Shown piece by piece: positions 24,386 to 31,666 of a stretch of DNA of 64,000 nucleotides (its first letter is position 1; the number at the start of each line of letters is the position of its first letter). Below the pieces are notes generated by a model that was not told where the DNA came from, searched no databases, and saw nothing but the letters and a program-made list of their open reading frames with translations. Origin of the DNA: Archangium violaceum (lineage in GTDB: Bacteria; Myxococcota; Myxococcia; Myxococcales; Myxococcaceae); the NCBI RefSeq assembly GCF_016859125.1, contig NZ_CP069338.1, positions 3,436,501 to 3,500,500 of the forward strand, written 5' to 3'. Made by a program: the position numbers and the translations under genes.

Positions 24386-24401
24386 GCCACCCCCACCGCG
24401 C

Positions 24402-25322
24402 TCAGCGCACGAGCAGCGGACGGAGGGTGCGGTGGGCGATCTCCAGGCCCGTCTTCACCTTGTCCTCGGTGCCGCCCCAGACGGGGTCCTCGTGCTCGAC
24501 GGAGAGGACGCCGTCGAAGCCGCCCTCGTACATGGCGTCGATGAGGCGCACCCAGTCCACCTGCCCGAGCCCGGGGACGCGGTAGCGCCACCAGCCCACG
24601 TCCCAGGGGTTGTCGCGCTCGCGCGTCTTGCCGAAGAAGCCGTAGCGGTTGCGGCGCTCGGGGAAGAGCTGCACGTCCTTGGCCTGCGCGTGGGGGATGC
24701 GGTGCAGGTAGGGCCGCACGGCCTCCACGGGGTCGACGCCGATCCACATCAGGTGGGACGGGTCGAAGTTCAGGTACAGGCCAATGGAGAACATCCACTC
24801 CCAGAGCTCGGGGGAGTAGGCCAGGTTCCCCGGGTAGCCATCCGGGTGCCAGCCCTCCATCACGCAGTTCTCGATGATGACCTTGACGCCCTTCTCTCCG
24901 GCCCGGTCGACGAGGGGCTTGAACACCTCCTCGGCCACCCGGAGGTTCTCCTTCACCGACTTCGTTGGATCCCTCCCGACGAACGTCCCCACGGTGGGGC
25001 AGCCCAGGAGGCTGGCGGCGTCGATGCAGCGCAGCACGTGCTGGTTGATGGCCCTCCGCTCGGTCGGATCCGGGTGCAGGTTGTTGTCGTAGTAGGCGAG
25101 CGACGACAGGGTGAGGCCGTTGCGGCGGAACAGCGTCTGGACGGCCTCCACGTCGGCGGAGCCGAAGGACTCGGCCTTGAGGTGGGTGGCGGTGAAGGGC
25201 CGGTTGCCCAGGGCGGGCCAGGCGGCCACTTCCAGCGCCTCGTAGCCCTGGGCCCTGGCCCAGGTGGCGATCTCCTCGAGGGACCTCTGCGGCAGACACG
25301 CGGTCAGGAAACCGAGCTTCAT
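24402..25322 (-). CDS. Sugar phosphate isomerase/epimerase (xylose-isomerase-like TIM barrel)
   Basis: A 306-residue AP-endonuclease-2/IolE-type TIM-barrel protein. The divalent-metal ligands are visible as KVIIENCVME (Glu), NFDPSHLMW (Asp and His), AKDVQ and SVEHEDP (Glu at the last strand). Members isomerise or epimerise keto-sugars and inosose derivatives. Its ATG overlaps the stop of the Gfo/Idh/MocA gene by four bases (ATGA), and this pair is a standard step in the catabolism of sugars or inositols. An ROK regulator and an ABC importer next door suggest that the imported sugar is the substrate. Which sugar is not clear. Confidence 0.88.
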   Translation of the reverse strand: MKLGFLTACLPQRSLEEIATWARAQGYEALEVAAWPALGNRPFTATHLKAESFGSADVEAVQTLFRRNGLTLSSLAYYDNNLHPDPTERRAINQHVLRCIDAASLLGCPTVGTFVGRDPTKSVKENLRVAEEVFKPLVDRAGEKGVKVIIENCVMEGWHPDGYPGNLAYSPELWEWMFSIGLYLNFDPSHLMWIGVDPVEAVRPYLHRIPHAQAKDVQLFPERRNRYGFFGKTRERDNPWDVGWWRYRVPGLGQVDWVRLIDAMYEGGFDGVLSVEHEDPVWGGTEDKVKTGLEIAHRTLRPLLVR

Positions 25323-26449
25323 GCGGGCACCTCCACCCAGGACTGGGTACGAGCGGACGCCAGGACGGCGTCGGTGATGCGGGCGGCGCGGACTCCATCC
25401 TCGAAACGGGGGAGACCGTCGGGCTCGGCGCCCGCGATGGCGGCGTAGGTATCGGCGACGAACAGATCGAAGCAGTCGTGGTAGCCCTGCGGATGGCCGG
25501 CGGGCAGCGGCGACAGGCGGGCGGCGGGGGCGGACAGGTGGCCCGGGTCGCGCAGGACGAGCGACGGGCCGGAGCGGCGGCCGACCCACAGCGACTCGGG
25601 CTGCTCCTGGTCGAAGGCGAGGGCGGCGTCGGCACCATCCAGCTCGAACCAGAGCCGGTTCTTCCGGCCGGGGGACACCTGGCTGATGACGAGCGAGCCC
25701 ACCGCGCCCAGGTGCGTCTCGAAGTGCACGAGCGCCACGTCCTCGGTGCTGACGGTGACGGGGCGCCCCGAGCCCTGGCCGGAGGCGAACGCGTTGACGG
25801 ACTGGCGGGCGAGCCGCTGGGCCACGGTGGTGGACAGCCGGGCGGAGACGCGGGTGATGCGGTGGCCGGAGACGAACTCGACCAGGTCGCACCAGTGGGA
25901 GCCGATGTCGGCGAAGGCGCGCGAGTCGCCGCCGCGCTCGGGGTCCACCCGCCAGTTCCAGTCATCGGGCGAGGCCAGCCAGTCCTGCAGATAGGTGCCG
26001 TGCAGGAGGCGGAGGGGCCCGGTGGTGCCGGCGACGACCTGGGCGCGGGCCTCGCGGACCGTCGGGTAGAAGCGGTAGACGAAGGGCACGGTGGCCACGC
26101 GGCCGTGGGCCCGGGCGGCGTCGAGCAGCCGCTGGGCGCCAGCGAGCCCCATGGCGAGCGGCTTCTCGCACACCACGTGCTTGCCCGCCTTCAGGGCCGC
26201 GAGCGCCAACGGCTCGTGGAGCGCATTGGGCGTGCAGATGTGCACGACGTCCACGTCCGGCGCGGTGACGAGCGCCTCGGCCGACTCGAAGTGCCGCTCG
26301 GCGCCCAGCTCCCCGGCGGCCTTCCGGGCCGACTCCGCGCTCGAGGAGGCCACCCCCACGAGGTGGGCTCCGGCCAGCCGCGCCGACCTGGCGTGCACCC
26401 GCCCGATGAACCCGGTCCCCGCGATCGCTACCCGTAGCTGCTTGGACAT
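25319..26449 (-). CDS. Gfo/Idh/MocA-family NAD(P)-dependent oxidoreductase
   Basis: A 376-residue dehydrogenase. The N-terminal Rossmann fold opens with AIAGTGFIGRVHARS (GxGxxG at about residues 10-15). The catalytic region CEKPLAMG (EKP, about residues 93-95) and the C-terminal beta-sheet domain with HWCDLVEFVSG and a later GHPQGYHDCFDLF His pair are normal for the family. It would oxidise a sugar or inositol hydroxyl, and the coupled TIM-barrel enzyme would act next. It is the first gene of a two-gene minus-strand unit and is divergent from the ROK regulator, with 111 bases between them. Confidence 0.9.
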   Translation of the reverse strand: MSKQLRVAIAGTGFIGRVHARSARLAGAHLVGVASSSAESARKAAGELGAERHFESAEALVTAPDVDVVHICTPNALHEPLALAALKAGKHVVCEKPLAMGLAGAQRLLDAARAHGRVATVPFVYRFYPTVREARAQVVAGTTGPLRLLHGTYLQDWLASPDDWNWRVDPERGGDSRAFADIGSHWCDLVEFVSGHRITRVSARLSTTVAQRLARQSVNAFASGQGSGRPVTVSTEDVALVHFETHLGAVGSLVISQVSPGRKNRLWFELDGADAALAFDQEQPESLWVGRRSGPSLVLRDPGHLSAPAARLSPLPAGHPQGYHDCFDLFVADTYAAIAGAEPDGLPRFEDGVRAARITDAVLASARTQSWVEVPA

Positions 26450-26463
26450 ACGCCGGATGGTAG

Positions 26464-26497
26464 GGGGACTTTGCTCGGCGAACAAGCAGAAGTCCCC
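26464..26497. promoter_or_regulatory. Dyad between oxidoreductase and ROK regulator genes
   Basis: GGGGACTT (26464-26471) and AAGTCCCC (26490-26497) form a perfect inverted repeat in the 111-base divergent region. Inside lies TTTGCTC-GGC-GAACAAG, which resembles the half-sites found at 31507-31529. It is a plausible operator for the ROK protein acting on both divergent promoters. Confidence 0.45.
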
Positions 26498-26560
26498 TTG
26501 CTCCAGGCCCTCCATTCTTGCTCGGTGTATGAGAAAGCGCGGACTTTCATCGCTTTTCAA

Positions 26561-27802
26561 ATGAAGCCCGGGGTCTCTATTCTGCCGGGGGTGAAGACTT
26601 CCACGCGTCATGTTTTTTCGTCGAGCCCCGCCACGACGGGTGAGCTCCTCCAGCTGGTGCGCGAGGGCCGGGCGATGTCCCGAGCCGACCTGGCGCGAGC
26701 GACGGGGCTGGCGCGCTCCACGATTTCGCAGCGTGTCGAGGCGCTCATTGCCCACAAGTTGCTCACCGAGTCGGGCGAGGGTCCGAGCACGGGCGGGCGT
26801 CCGCCGATGCGGCTGGCGTTCAACGCGCGAGGAGGCGTGGTGCTGGCGGCGGACCTGGGGGCCACGCACTGCCGGCTGGCGGTGACGGACCTGGCGGGCG
26901 AGGTGCTGGCAGAGCAGGCCGCGGAGCTCGCCATCGCGCGAGGGCCCGACGAGGTGCTCCCGTGGATGCTGGACCGCTTCGACGAGCTGCTCCATGCGGC
27001 GGGCCGGACGGGGGCGGAGGTGAGGGGCGTGGGAATCGGGGTACCGGGTCCCGTCGAGTTCGACGAGGGGCGGGCCGTGAGTCCACCCATCATGCCGGGG
27101 TGGGACGGCATCCGGATTCCCGAGCGGGTGCGTCCCCGGTTCCCGGTGCCGGTGCTGGTGGACAACGACGTGAACCTGATGGCGCTGGGCGAGTACGGGG
27201 CGGTGTGGCGCGATCAGGTGGAGGACCTGCTGTTCGTGAAGGTGGGGACGGGGATCGGCTGCGGCATCATCGCGAGCGGGCGGGTCCACCGGGGGGCGCA
27301 GGGGACGGCGGGGGACGTGGGGCACATCCAGGTCAGCGACCACTCGGGCGAGGTCTGCCAGTGCGGCAACGTGGGCTGCGTGGAGGCGCTGGCGTCGGGC
27401 TCGGCGCTGGCGGGCCAGCTGCGGGCGCTCGGCCTGAGCGCGGCTCACAGCCGGGACGTGGTGGAGCTGGCCCGAGCGGGACAGCGCGACGCCGTGCGGC
27501 TGATACGGGCCGCGGGGCGCCGGCTGGGCGAGGTGTTGGCGGGGGCGGTCAATCTCTTCAACCCCGCGGTGATAGTGATTGGCGGCGACATGGCGCACGC
27601 GCACGAGCACCTCTTCGCGGGGGTGCTCGAGGTGGTGCACCGGCGCTCCACCCCGCTGGCCGCGCGCCACCTGCGGCTGGTGGCGAGCAGCCTGGACGAC
27701 CGGGCGGGCATCATGGGGTGTGCCCTCGGGGTGGTGGATCAGGTGCTCGCGCCGTCGGCCATCGACGCGTCGCTGGCTCAGTACACGGAGTCGGGGAAGT
27801 AG
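26561..27802 (+). CDS. ROK-family transcriptional regulator
   Basis: A protein of about 413 residues of the XylR/NagC class. The N-terminal winged helix (about residues 20-75: LARATGLARSTISQRVEALI) binds DNA. The ROK domain follows, with LAADLGATHCRLAV (phosphate loop), VGIGVPGPV, LVDNDVNLMALGEYGA and VKVGTGIGCGII. The structural zinc site CxCGxxGCxE is CQCGNVGCVE. Such repressors release DNA on binding a sugar. The gene is divergent from the sugar oxidoreductase gene and convergent with the ABC importer, its probable target. ATG 26561 lacks a clear Shine-Dalgarno; GTG at 26591 is an alternative. The end overlaps the binding-protein gene by 25 bases on the other strand. Confidence 0.9.
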   Translation: MKPGVSILPGVKTSTRHVFSSSPATTGELLQLVREGRAMSRADLARATGLARSTISQRVEALIAHKLLTESGEGPSTGGRPPMRLAFNARGGVVLAADLGATHCRLAVTDLAGEVLAEQAAELAIARGPDEVLPWMLDRFDELLHAAGRTGAEVRGVGIGVPGPVEFDEGRAVSPPIMPGWDGIRIPERVRPRFPVPVLVDNDVNLMALGEYGAVWRDQVEDLLFVKVGTGIGCGIIASGRVHRGAQGTAGDVGHIQVSDHSGEVCQCGNVGCVEALASGSALAGQLRALGLSAAHSRDVVELARAGQRDAVRLIRAAGRRLGEVLAGAVNLFNPAVIVIGGDMAHAHEHLFAGVLEVVHRRSTPLAARHLRLVASSLDDRAGIMGCALGVVDQVLAPSAIDASLAQYTESGK

Positions 27803-28824
27803 AACTCCCTGGCGTTCTCCGGCGTGATGAGGTGGACGTCGAGCTTGAGCAGCCGCTGCGTCTGGCCGGCGGCGCGCTTCTCCTGGAGCTGGCTCTTGTC
27901 GATGCGCAGGTGGGCGGGGAGCTTGTCGGCGATGGCCTTCTCGTTGCCGTCGCGCAGGTTGGCCACGGCCAGGTCGATGCTGGCGGCGATCATCGCGGGC
28001 GGGTAGGTGATGTCGGCGGGGTAGAGGGGATCCTTGTCCATGACGCGCTTGACGATGTCCTTCATGCCGCCGCCGCCGAAGAGCCACATCTCGTTCTGAC
28101 GCCCGGCCTCCTTGATGGCCTTCTCCGCGCCCAGGGCCATGTCGTCATCGCTGGCCCAGACGGCGTCTATCTTCTGGAACTGGGAGAGGTAGCTCTGCAT
28201 GACCTCGAGCGCCTTCTGCTGGTTCCACATGCCGGGCTGGGCCGCGAGCACCTGGATGCCGGGGTTCTGCTTGAAGACCTCCATGGCGGCCTCGTAGCGG
28301 TCGGTGTCCACGGTGGAGGGGATGCCGCGGAGGATGACGACGTTGCCCTTGCCGCCGAGCTTCTGGACGATGAACTCGGCGCTCTTGCGGCCGAAGGCCT
28401 TGTTGTCGCCCTCGAGGAAGACATCGGCCACGGGCTTGAGGAAGCCGCGGTCCACGTTGACGATGAAGATGCCGCGCGCCTTGGCCTTCTCGGCCACGGG
28501 GGTGATGGGGGCGGACTCGGTGGCGAGCACCACCAGCCCGTCGACCTGCTGCGCCATCATGTCCTCGATGTCGGACGTCTGCTTGCCGGGCTCGTTGGCG
28601 GTGGCGAGCACCCACTCGACGTCCGGGTACTCGGCCATCTTCTTCTTCGCCCACCAGCCGACGCCCGCCGCCCAACCGTGGTCCGCGGCCGGGATGGAGA
28701 TACCAATCTTCAGCTTCTTCGCCGTGGGTGCCCGCGCGGCCTCACTCTTCTCCTCGCTCTTCTTGCAGCCCGGCAGGACCAGGACGAGGGACAGCGCCGC
28801 GAGCATCGTGAACAGCCGCTTCAT
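27778..28824 (-). CDS. Sugar ABC transporter substrate-binding lipoprotein
   Basis: A 348-residue periplasmic binding protein of the RbsB/XylF type (Peripla_BP_4). The leader MLAALSLVLVLPGC gives a lipid-anchored Cys. The mature protein starts KIGISIPAADHGWAAGVGWW, typical of this group, and has VDGLVVLATESAPITP and WASDDDMALGAEKAI in the hinge and ligand regions. It delivers a sugar to the permease encoded just upstream. Shine-Dalgarno GGAGGAG precedes the ATG. Unusually, the gene order is ATPase, permease, binding protein. The 3-prime end overlaps the ROK gene tail by 25 bases. Confidence 0.93.
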   Translation of the reverse strand: MKRLFTMLAALSLVLVLPGCKKSEEKSEAARAPTAKKLKIGISIPAADHGWAAGVGWWAKKKMAEYPDVEWVLATANEPGKQTSDIEDMMAQQVDGLVVLATESAPITPVAEKAKARGIFIVNVDRGFLKPVADVFLEGDNKAFGRKSAEFIVQKLGGKGNVVILRGIPSTVDTDRYEAAMEVFKQNPGIQVLAAQPGMWNQQKALEVMQSYLSQFQKIDAVWASDDDMALGAEKAIKEAGRQNEMWLFGGGGMKDIVKRVMDKDPLYPADITYPPAMIAASIDLAVANLRDGNEKAIADKLPAHLRIDKSQLQEKRAAGQTQRLLKLDVHLITPENAREFYFPDSVY

Positions 28825-28851
28825 GCGTGACTCCTCCGTTGCGTTGTTTCG

Positions 28852-29934
28852 TTACAGCCGCTCGGCGCGCTGGAGCAGGACCGCGCCGATGATGATGACG
28901 CCCTTGACCAGACCTTGCAGGTACACGGAGACCTGCAAGAGGTTGAGCATGTTTCCGACCACGCCGAGGATGAGCACGCCAATCACGGTGCCGGCGATGG
29001 TGCCGGCGCCGCCGCGCATCCGCGTGCCACCGATGACGACGGCGGCGATGACATCCAATTCGTAGAGGAGCCCCGTGCCCGAGCTGCTCACCGAGTTCAT
29101 CCGGGACGACAGCAGGGCGCCGGAGATGCCGACGCACAGTCCCAGGAGCGAGTAGGTGAGCAGCTTGACGCGGTTGACGGGGATGGCGGAGTAGACGGCC
29201 GCGCGCTCGTTGCTGCCAATGGCAATCACATACCGGCCGTAGCGGGTGAGGTTGAGCAGGACCCAGGCGGAGGCGGCGAGCACGAAGAAGATGACGACGG
29301 GCCAGGGGAAGAGCAGGGGGATGGGCTCGGGGGCGCGGGGGGCGATGTTGGTGCCCGGGATGGCGAGTCCACCGGTGCCGAGCGCCTTGAACCACTCGGC
29401 GCTGGCGGACCGGAACTCCCCGCCGTCGGCCAGGGCGAGCGCGAGGGAGCGATAGGCGGCCAGCCCCCCGAGCGTGGCGATGAAGGGCGCGAGCTTCCCG
29501 CGGGTGATGAGGGTCCCGTTGAGGACTCCGGCCACGGCGCCCAGGGAGATCATCACGACGAAGGCCACGGAGGCCGCGGAGAGCTCGCCCCAGCCCTGGC
29601 CCATGAGGTGGTTCATCAGCAGGATGCCGAGGCCCCCGAGGAACGCCACGAGCGAACCCACGGACAGGTCGATGCCCCCGAGGATGATCACGAAGGTCAT
29701 CCCGACGGCGATGATGCCGACGAAGGACCACTGCCGCAGGATGTTGAGCAGGTTCTCGGGGCTGATGAAGGTGCTGGAGCCCTTGGTGCTCCACTCGATG
29801 AGGATGGTGCCCACGATGAGGACGAGCAGCGCCACCGCTGGCACCCACCACGAGGGCAGCGTTGCCATCCACTCGCGCGGCGTCGGCCTTGCCTGTCCTT
29901 GAACCAGCGCTCCGGTGTCGTTCGTGTCGCTCAT
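28852..29934 (-). CDS. Sugar ABC transporter permease (RbsC type)
   Basis: A 360-residue inner-membrane permease with about ten hydrophobic segments. The family motif GGIDLSVGSLVAFLGGLGI (about residues 86-104) and the second GGTRMRGGAGTIAGTVIG (about 305-322) are the EAA-like coupling region of the ribose/xylose/galactose importer group. It forms the membrane channel with the ATPase and binding lipoprotein encoded on either side. Intergenic gaps are 27 and 43 bases, so the three genes form one operon on the minus strand. Confidence 0.94.
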   Translation of the reverse strand: MSDTNDTGALVQGQARPTPREWMATLPSWWVPAVALLVLIVGTILIEWSTKGSSTFISPENLLNILRQWSFVGIIAVGMTFVIILGGIDLSVGSLVAFLGGLGILLMNHLMGQGWGELSAASVAFVVMISLGAVAGVLNGTLITRGKLAPFIATLGGLAAYRSLALALADGGEFRSASAEWFKALGTGGLAIPGTNIAPRAPEPIPLLFPWPVVIFFVLAASAWVLLNLTRYGRYVIAIGSNERAAVYSAIPVNRVKLLTYSLLGLCVGISGALLSSRMNSVSSSGTGLLYELDVIAAVVIGGTRMRGGAGTIAGTVIGVLILGVVGNMLNLLQVSVYLQGLVKGVIIIGAVLLQRAERL

Positions 29935-29977
29935 GGTGTTGTCTCGGCCTCTGTTGCGTGCGTACTGGCTGCTCGGC

Positions 29978-31516
29978 TCACGCGATGCCCGCGGCGGCGT
30001 GCATGAGCTGCTCCTCGGTCGCGGTGGCTCCGTCGAAGGTGGCCACCAGGCGTCCCTTGTGGAGCACGGCGAGCCGGTGACACATGCCGAGCAGCTCGTT
30101 CATCTCGGAGGAGATCATGATGCAGGCCATGCCCTGCGCCGCGAGCGCCTGGAGCAGCCGATAGATTTCCTCCTTCGCGCCGATGTCCACGCCACGCGTG
30201 GGCTCGTCGACGATCAGCACCTTCGGAGCCATCTCGAGCCATCTGGCCAGCGCGACCTTCTGCTGATTGCCGCCGGAGAGGGTCTCGACCGCGCGTCTGG
30301 GCGTGGCGACCTTGATGCGGAGCGTCTCGATGTGTTCGCGCGTCGCCCGGTCCTCCGCCGGGAGATCGATCAGGGCGAGGGGCGTGCGGCAGTACTTGCG
30401 GAGCGACACGAGGGTGGTGTTCTCGGTCACGCCCATGCCGAGGACGAGGCCGGTGCCCTTGCGGTCTTCCGACACGTAGGCGAGACCCGCGGTGGCGGCC
30501 TCCCGGACGTCTCGGATGGACAGGGGAGCGCCATCGACGAGCAACTCGCCGCGTCCCCGCCGGAGTCCCATGATGGCCTCGGCCATCTCGGTGCGGCCCG
30601 CGCCGATCAACCCGGCGAAGCCGAGAATCTCACCCTCGCGGACCTCGAAGCTCACGTCGTGCACGAGCCCGGGAACACTCAGGCCGCGCACCGCGAGCCG
30701 CACCTGCGAGCCATGGGGCCGGCGAGGGGGGAAGTGCTCGCTCATGGGCCGGCCGACCATCATGCTGGCCAGCTCGCGCTCGCCGAGTGTCTTGATGCTC
30801 GGCCCCTCCACGGAGGCCACCGCGCGCCCGTCACGCAGGACGGTGATGCGATCGCAGATGTGAAGGACCTCGGGCAGGAGGTGGGAGATATAGACGATGG
30901 CCACGCCCTGCTGCTTGAGGCGCTGGATGAGCGCGAGCAGGGCGCGAGTCTCGCGCTGGGTGAGCACCGCGGTGGGCTCGTCCATGATGAGCACGCGGGC
31001 GTCGGTGGACAGGGCCTTGGCGATCTCCACCATCTGCTTCTGGGCGAGCGAGAGGGAGCGCACCATCCGCTCCGGGTCGATCGGGCAGTCGAGCGCCTTC
31101 AACAACTCGACCGAGCGCTCGCGGGTGACCTTCCGGTCGATGAGTCCGCGCCGGACGTGCTCGCGGCCGAGGAAGATGTTGTCGGCGACGCTGAGCTCGT
31201 CCACGAGGTTGAGCTCCTGGTGGATCATGGCGATGCCATGGCGTTGGGCATCGCTGGGGCCGCGGAGGGTGACCTCACGGCCGCGGATGAGCACCCGTCC
31301 CGAGGAGGGCGTGTACACACCCGAGAGGATCTTCATGAGGGTGCTCTTGCCGGCCCCGTTCTCGCCGACGATTCCATGAACCTCGCCGGCCATGAGGGAC
31401 AAGCTCACACCGGCGAGCGCCTGAACACCGGGGAAGACCCTGGTCAGCGCCTCGACGCGGACGAGCGGTGTGTCTCTTCCCTCCGGCGCGTGCTGTGTCC
31501 CGACCAGTTTGTTCAT
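29978..31516 (-). CDS. Sugar ABC transporter ATP-binding protein (RbsA/XylG type, double ABC)
   Basis: A 512-residue protein with two fused ABC ATPase domains. Domain 1: Walker A GENGAGKST (near residue 47), signature-like SLAQKQ and Walker B VLIMDEPT. Domain 2: degenerate Walker A GLIGAGRTE (as in all RbsA proteins), signature LSGGNQQ and Walker B VLIVDEPT. It powers import through the permease at 28852. ATG 31516 is the start and lies inside a GTTTGTTC/GAACAAAC dyad, so a bound repressor would block transcription or translation initiation directly. This is the first gene of the importer operon. Confidence 0.94.
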   Translation of the reverse strand: MNKLVGTQHAPEGRDTPLVRVEALTRVFPGVQALAGVSLSLMAGEVHGIVGENGAGKSTLMKILSGVYTPSSGRVLIRGREVTLRGPSDAQRHGIAMIHQELNLVDELSVADNIFLGREHVRRGLIDRKVTRERSVELLKALDCPIDPERMVRSLSLAQKQMVEIAKALSTDARVLIMDEPTAVLTQRETRALLALIQRLKQQGVAIVYISHLLPEVLHICDRITVLRDGRAVASVEGPSIKTLGERELASMMVGRPMSEHFPPRRPHGSQVRLAVRGLSVPGLVHDVSFEVREGEILGFAGLIGAGRTEMAEAIMGLRRGRGELLVDGAPLSIRDVREAATAGLAYVSEDRKGTGLVLGMGVTENTTLVSLRKYCRTPLALIDLPAEDRATREHIETLRIKVATPRRAVETLSGGNQQKVALARWLEMAPKVLIVDEPTRGVDIGAKEEIYRLLQALAAQGMACIMISSEMNELLGMCHRLAVLHKGRLVATFDGATATEEQLMHAAAGIA

Positions 31517-31529
31517 GGTTCGAACAAAC
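31507..31529. promoter_or_regulatory. XylR/ROK-like operator at the importer start
   Basis: GTTTGTTC (31507-31514), seven spacer bases, GAACAAAC (31522-31529): a perfect eight-base dyad. The half-sites equal the core of known XylR (ROK family) operators, which read AGTTTGTT...AACAAACT. It overlaps the start codon of the ATPase gene, the first gene of the importer operon. The ROK gene at 26561 is the likely binder. Confidence 0.6.
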
Positions 31530-31603
31530 CTATCGCGACTGACGAGAGAACCCCGCCAGTCCAGACATCTCACGAGAATAGAGTGTCGACCACAAGACAA
31601 TCT

Positions 31604-31640
31604 CCCCTCTCCCTCCGGGAGAGGGTCAGGGTGAGGGTAT
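31604..31640 (+). repeat. 37-base REP-like repeat, copy 3
   Basis: CCCTCTCCC-TCC-GGGAGAGGG hairpin followed by TCA and the GGTGAGGGTAT tail. It lies between the start of the importer operon and the end of the secreted CxxCH gene, in the same orientation as the other three copies. Confidence 0.85.
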
Positions 31641-31666
31641 GTGCCACTCGGGATGCACCCCCGGAC

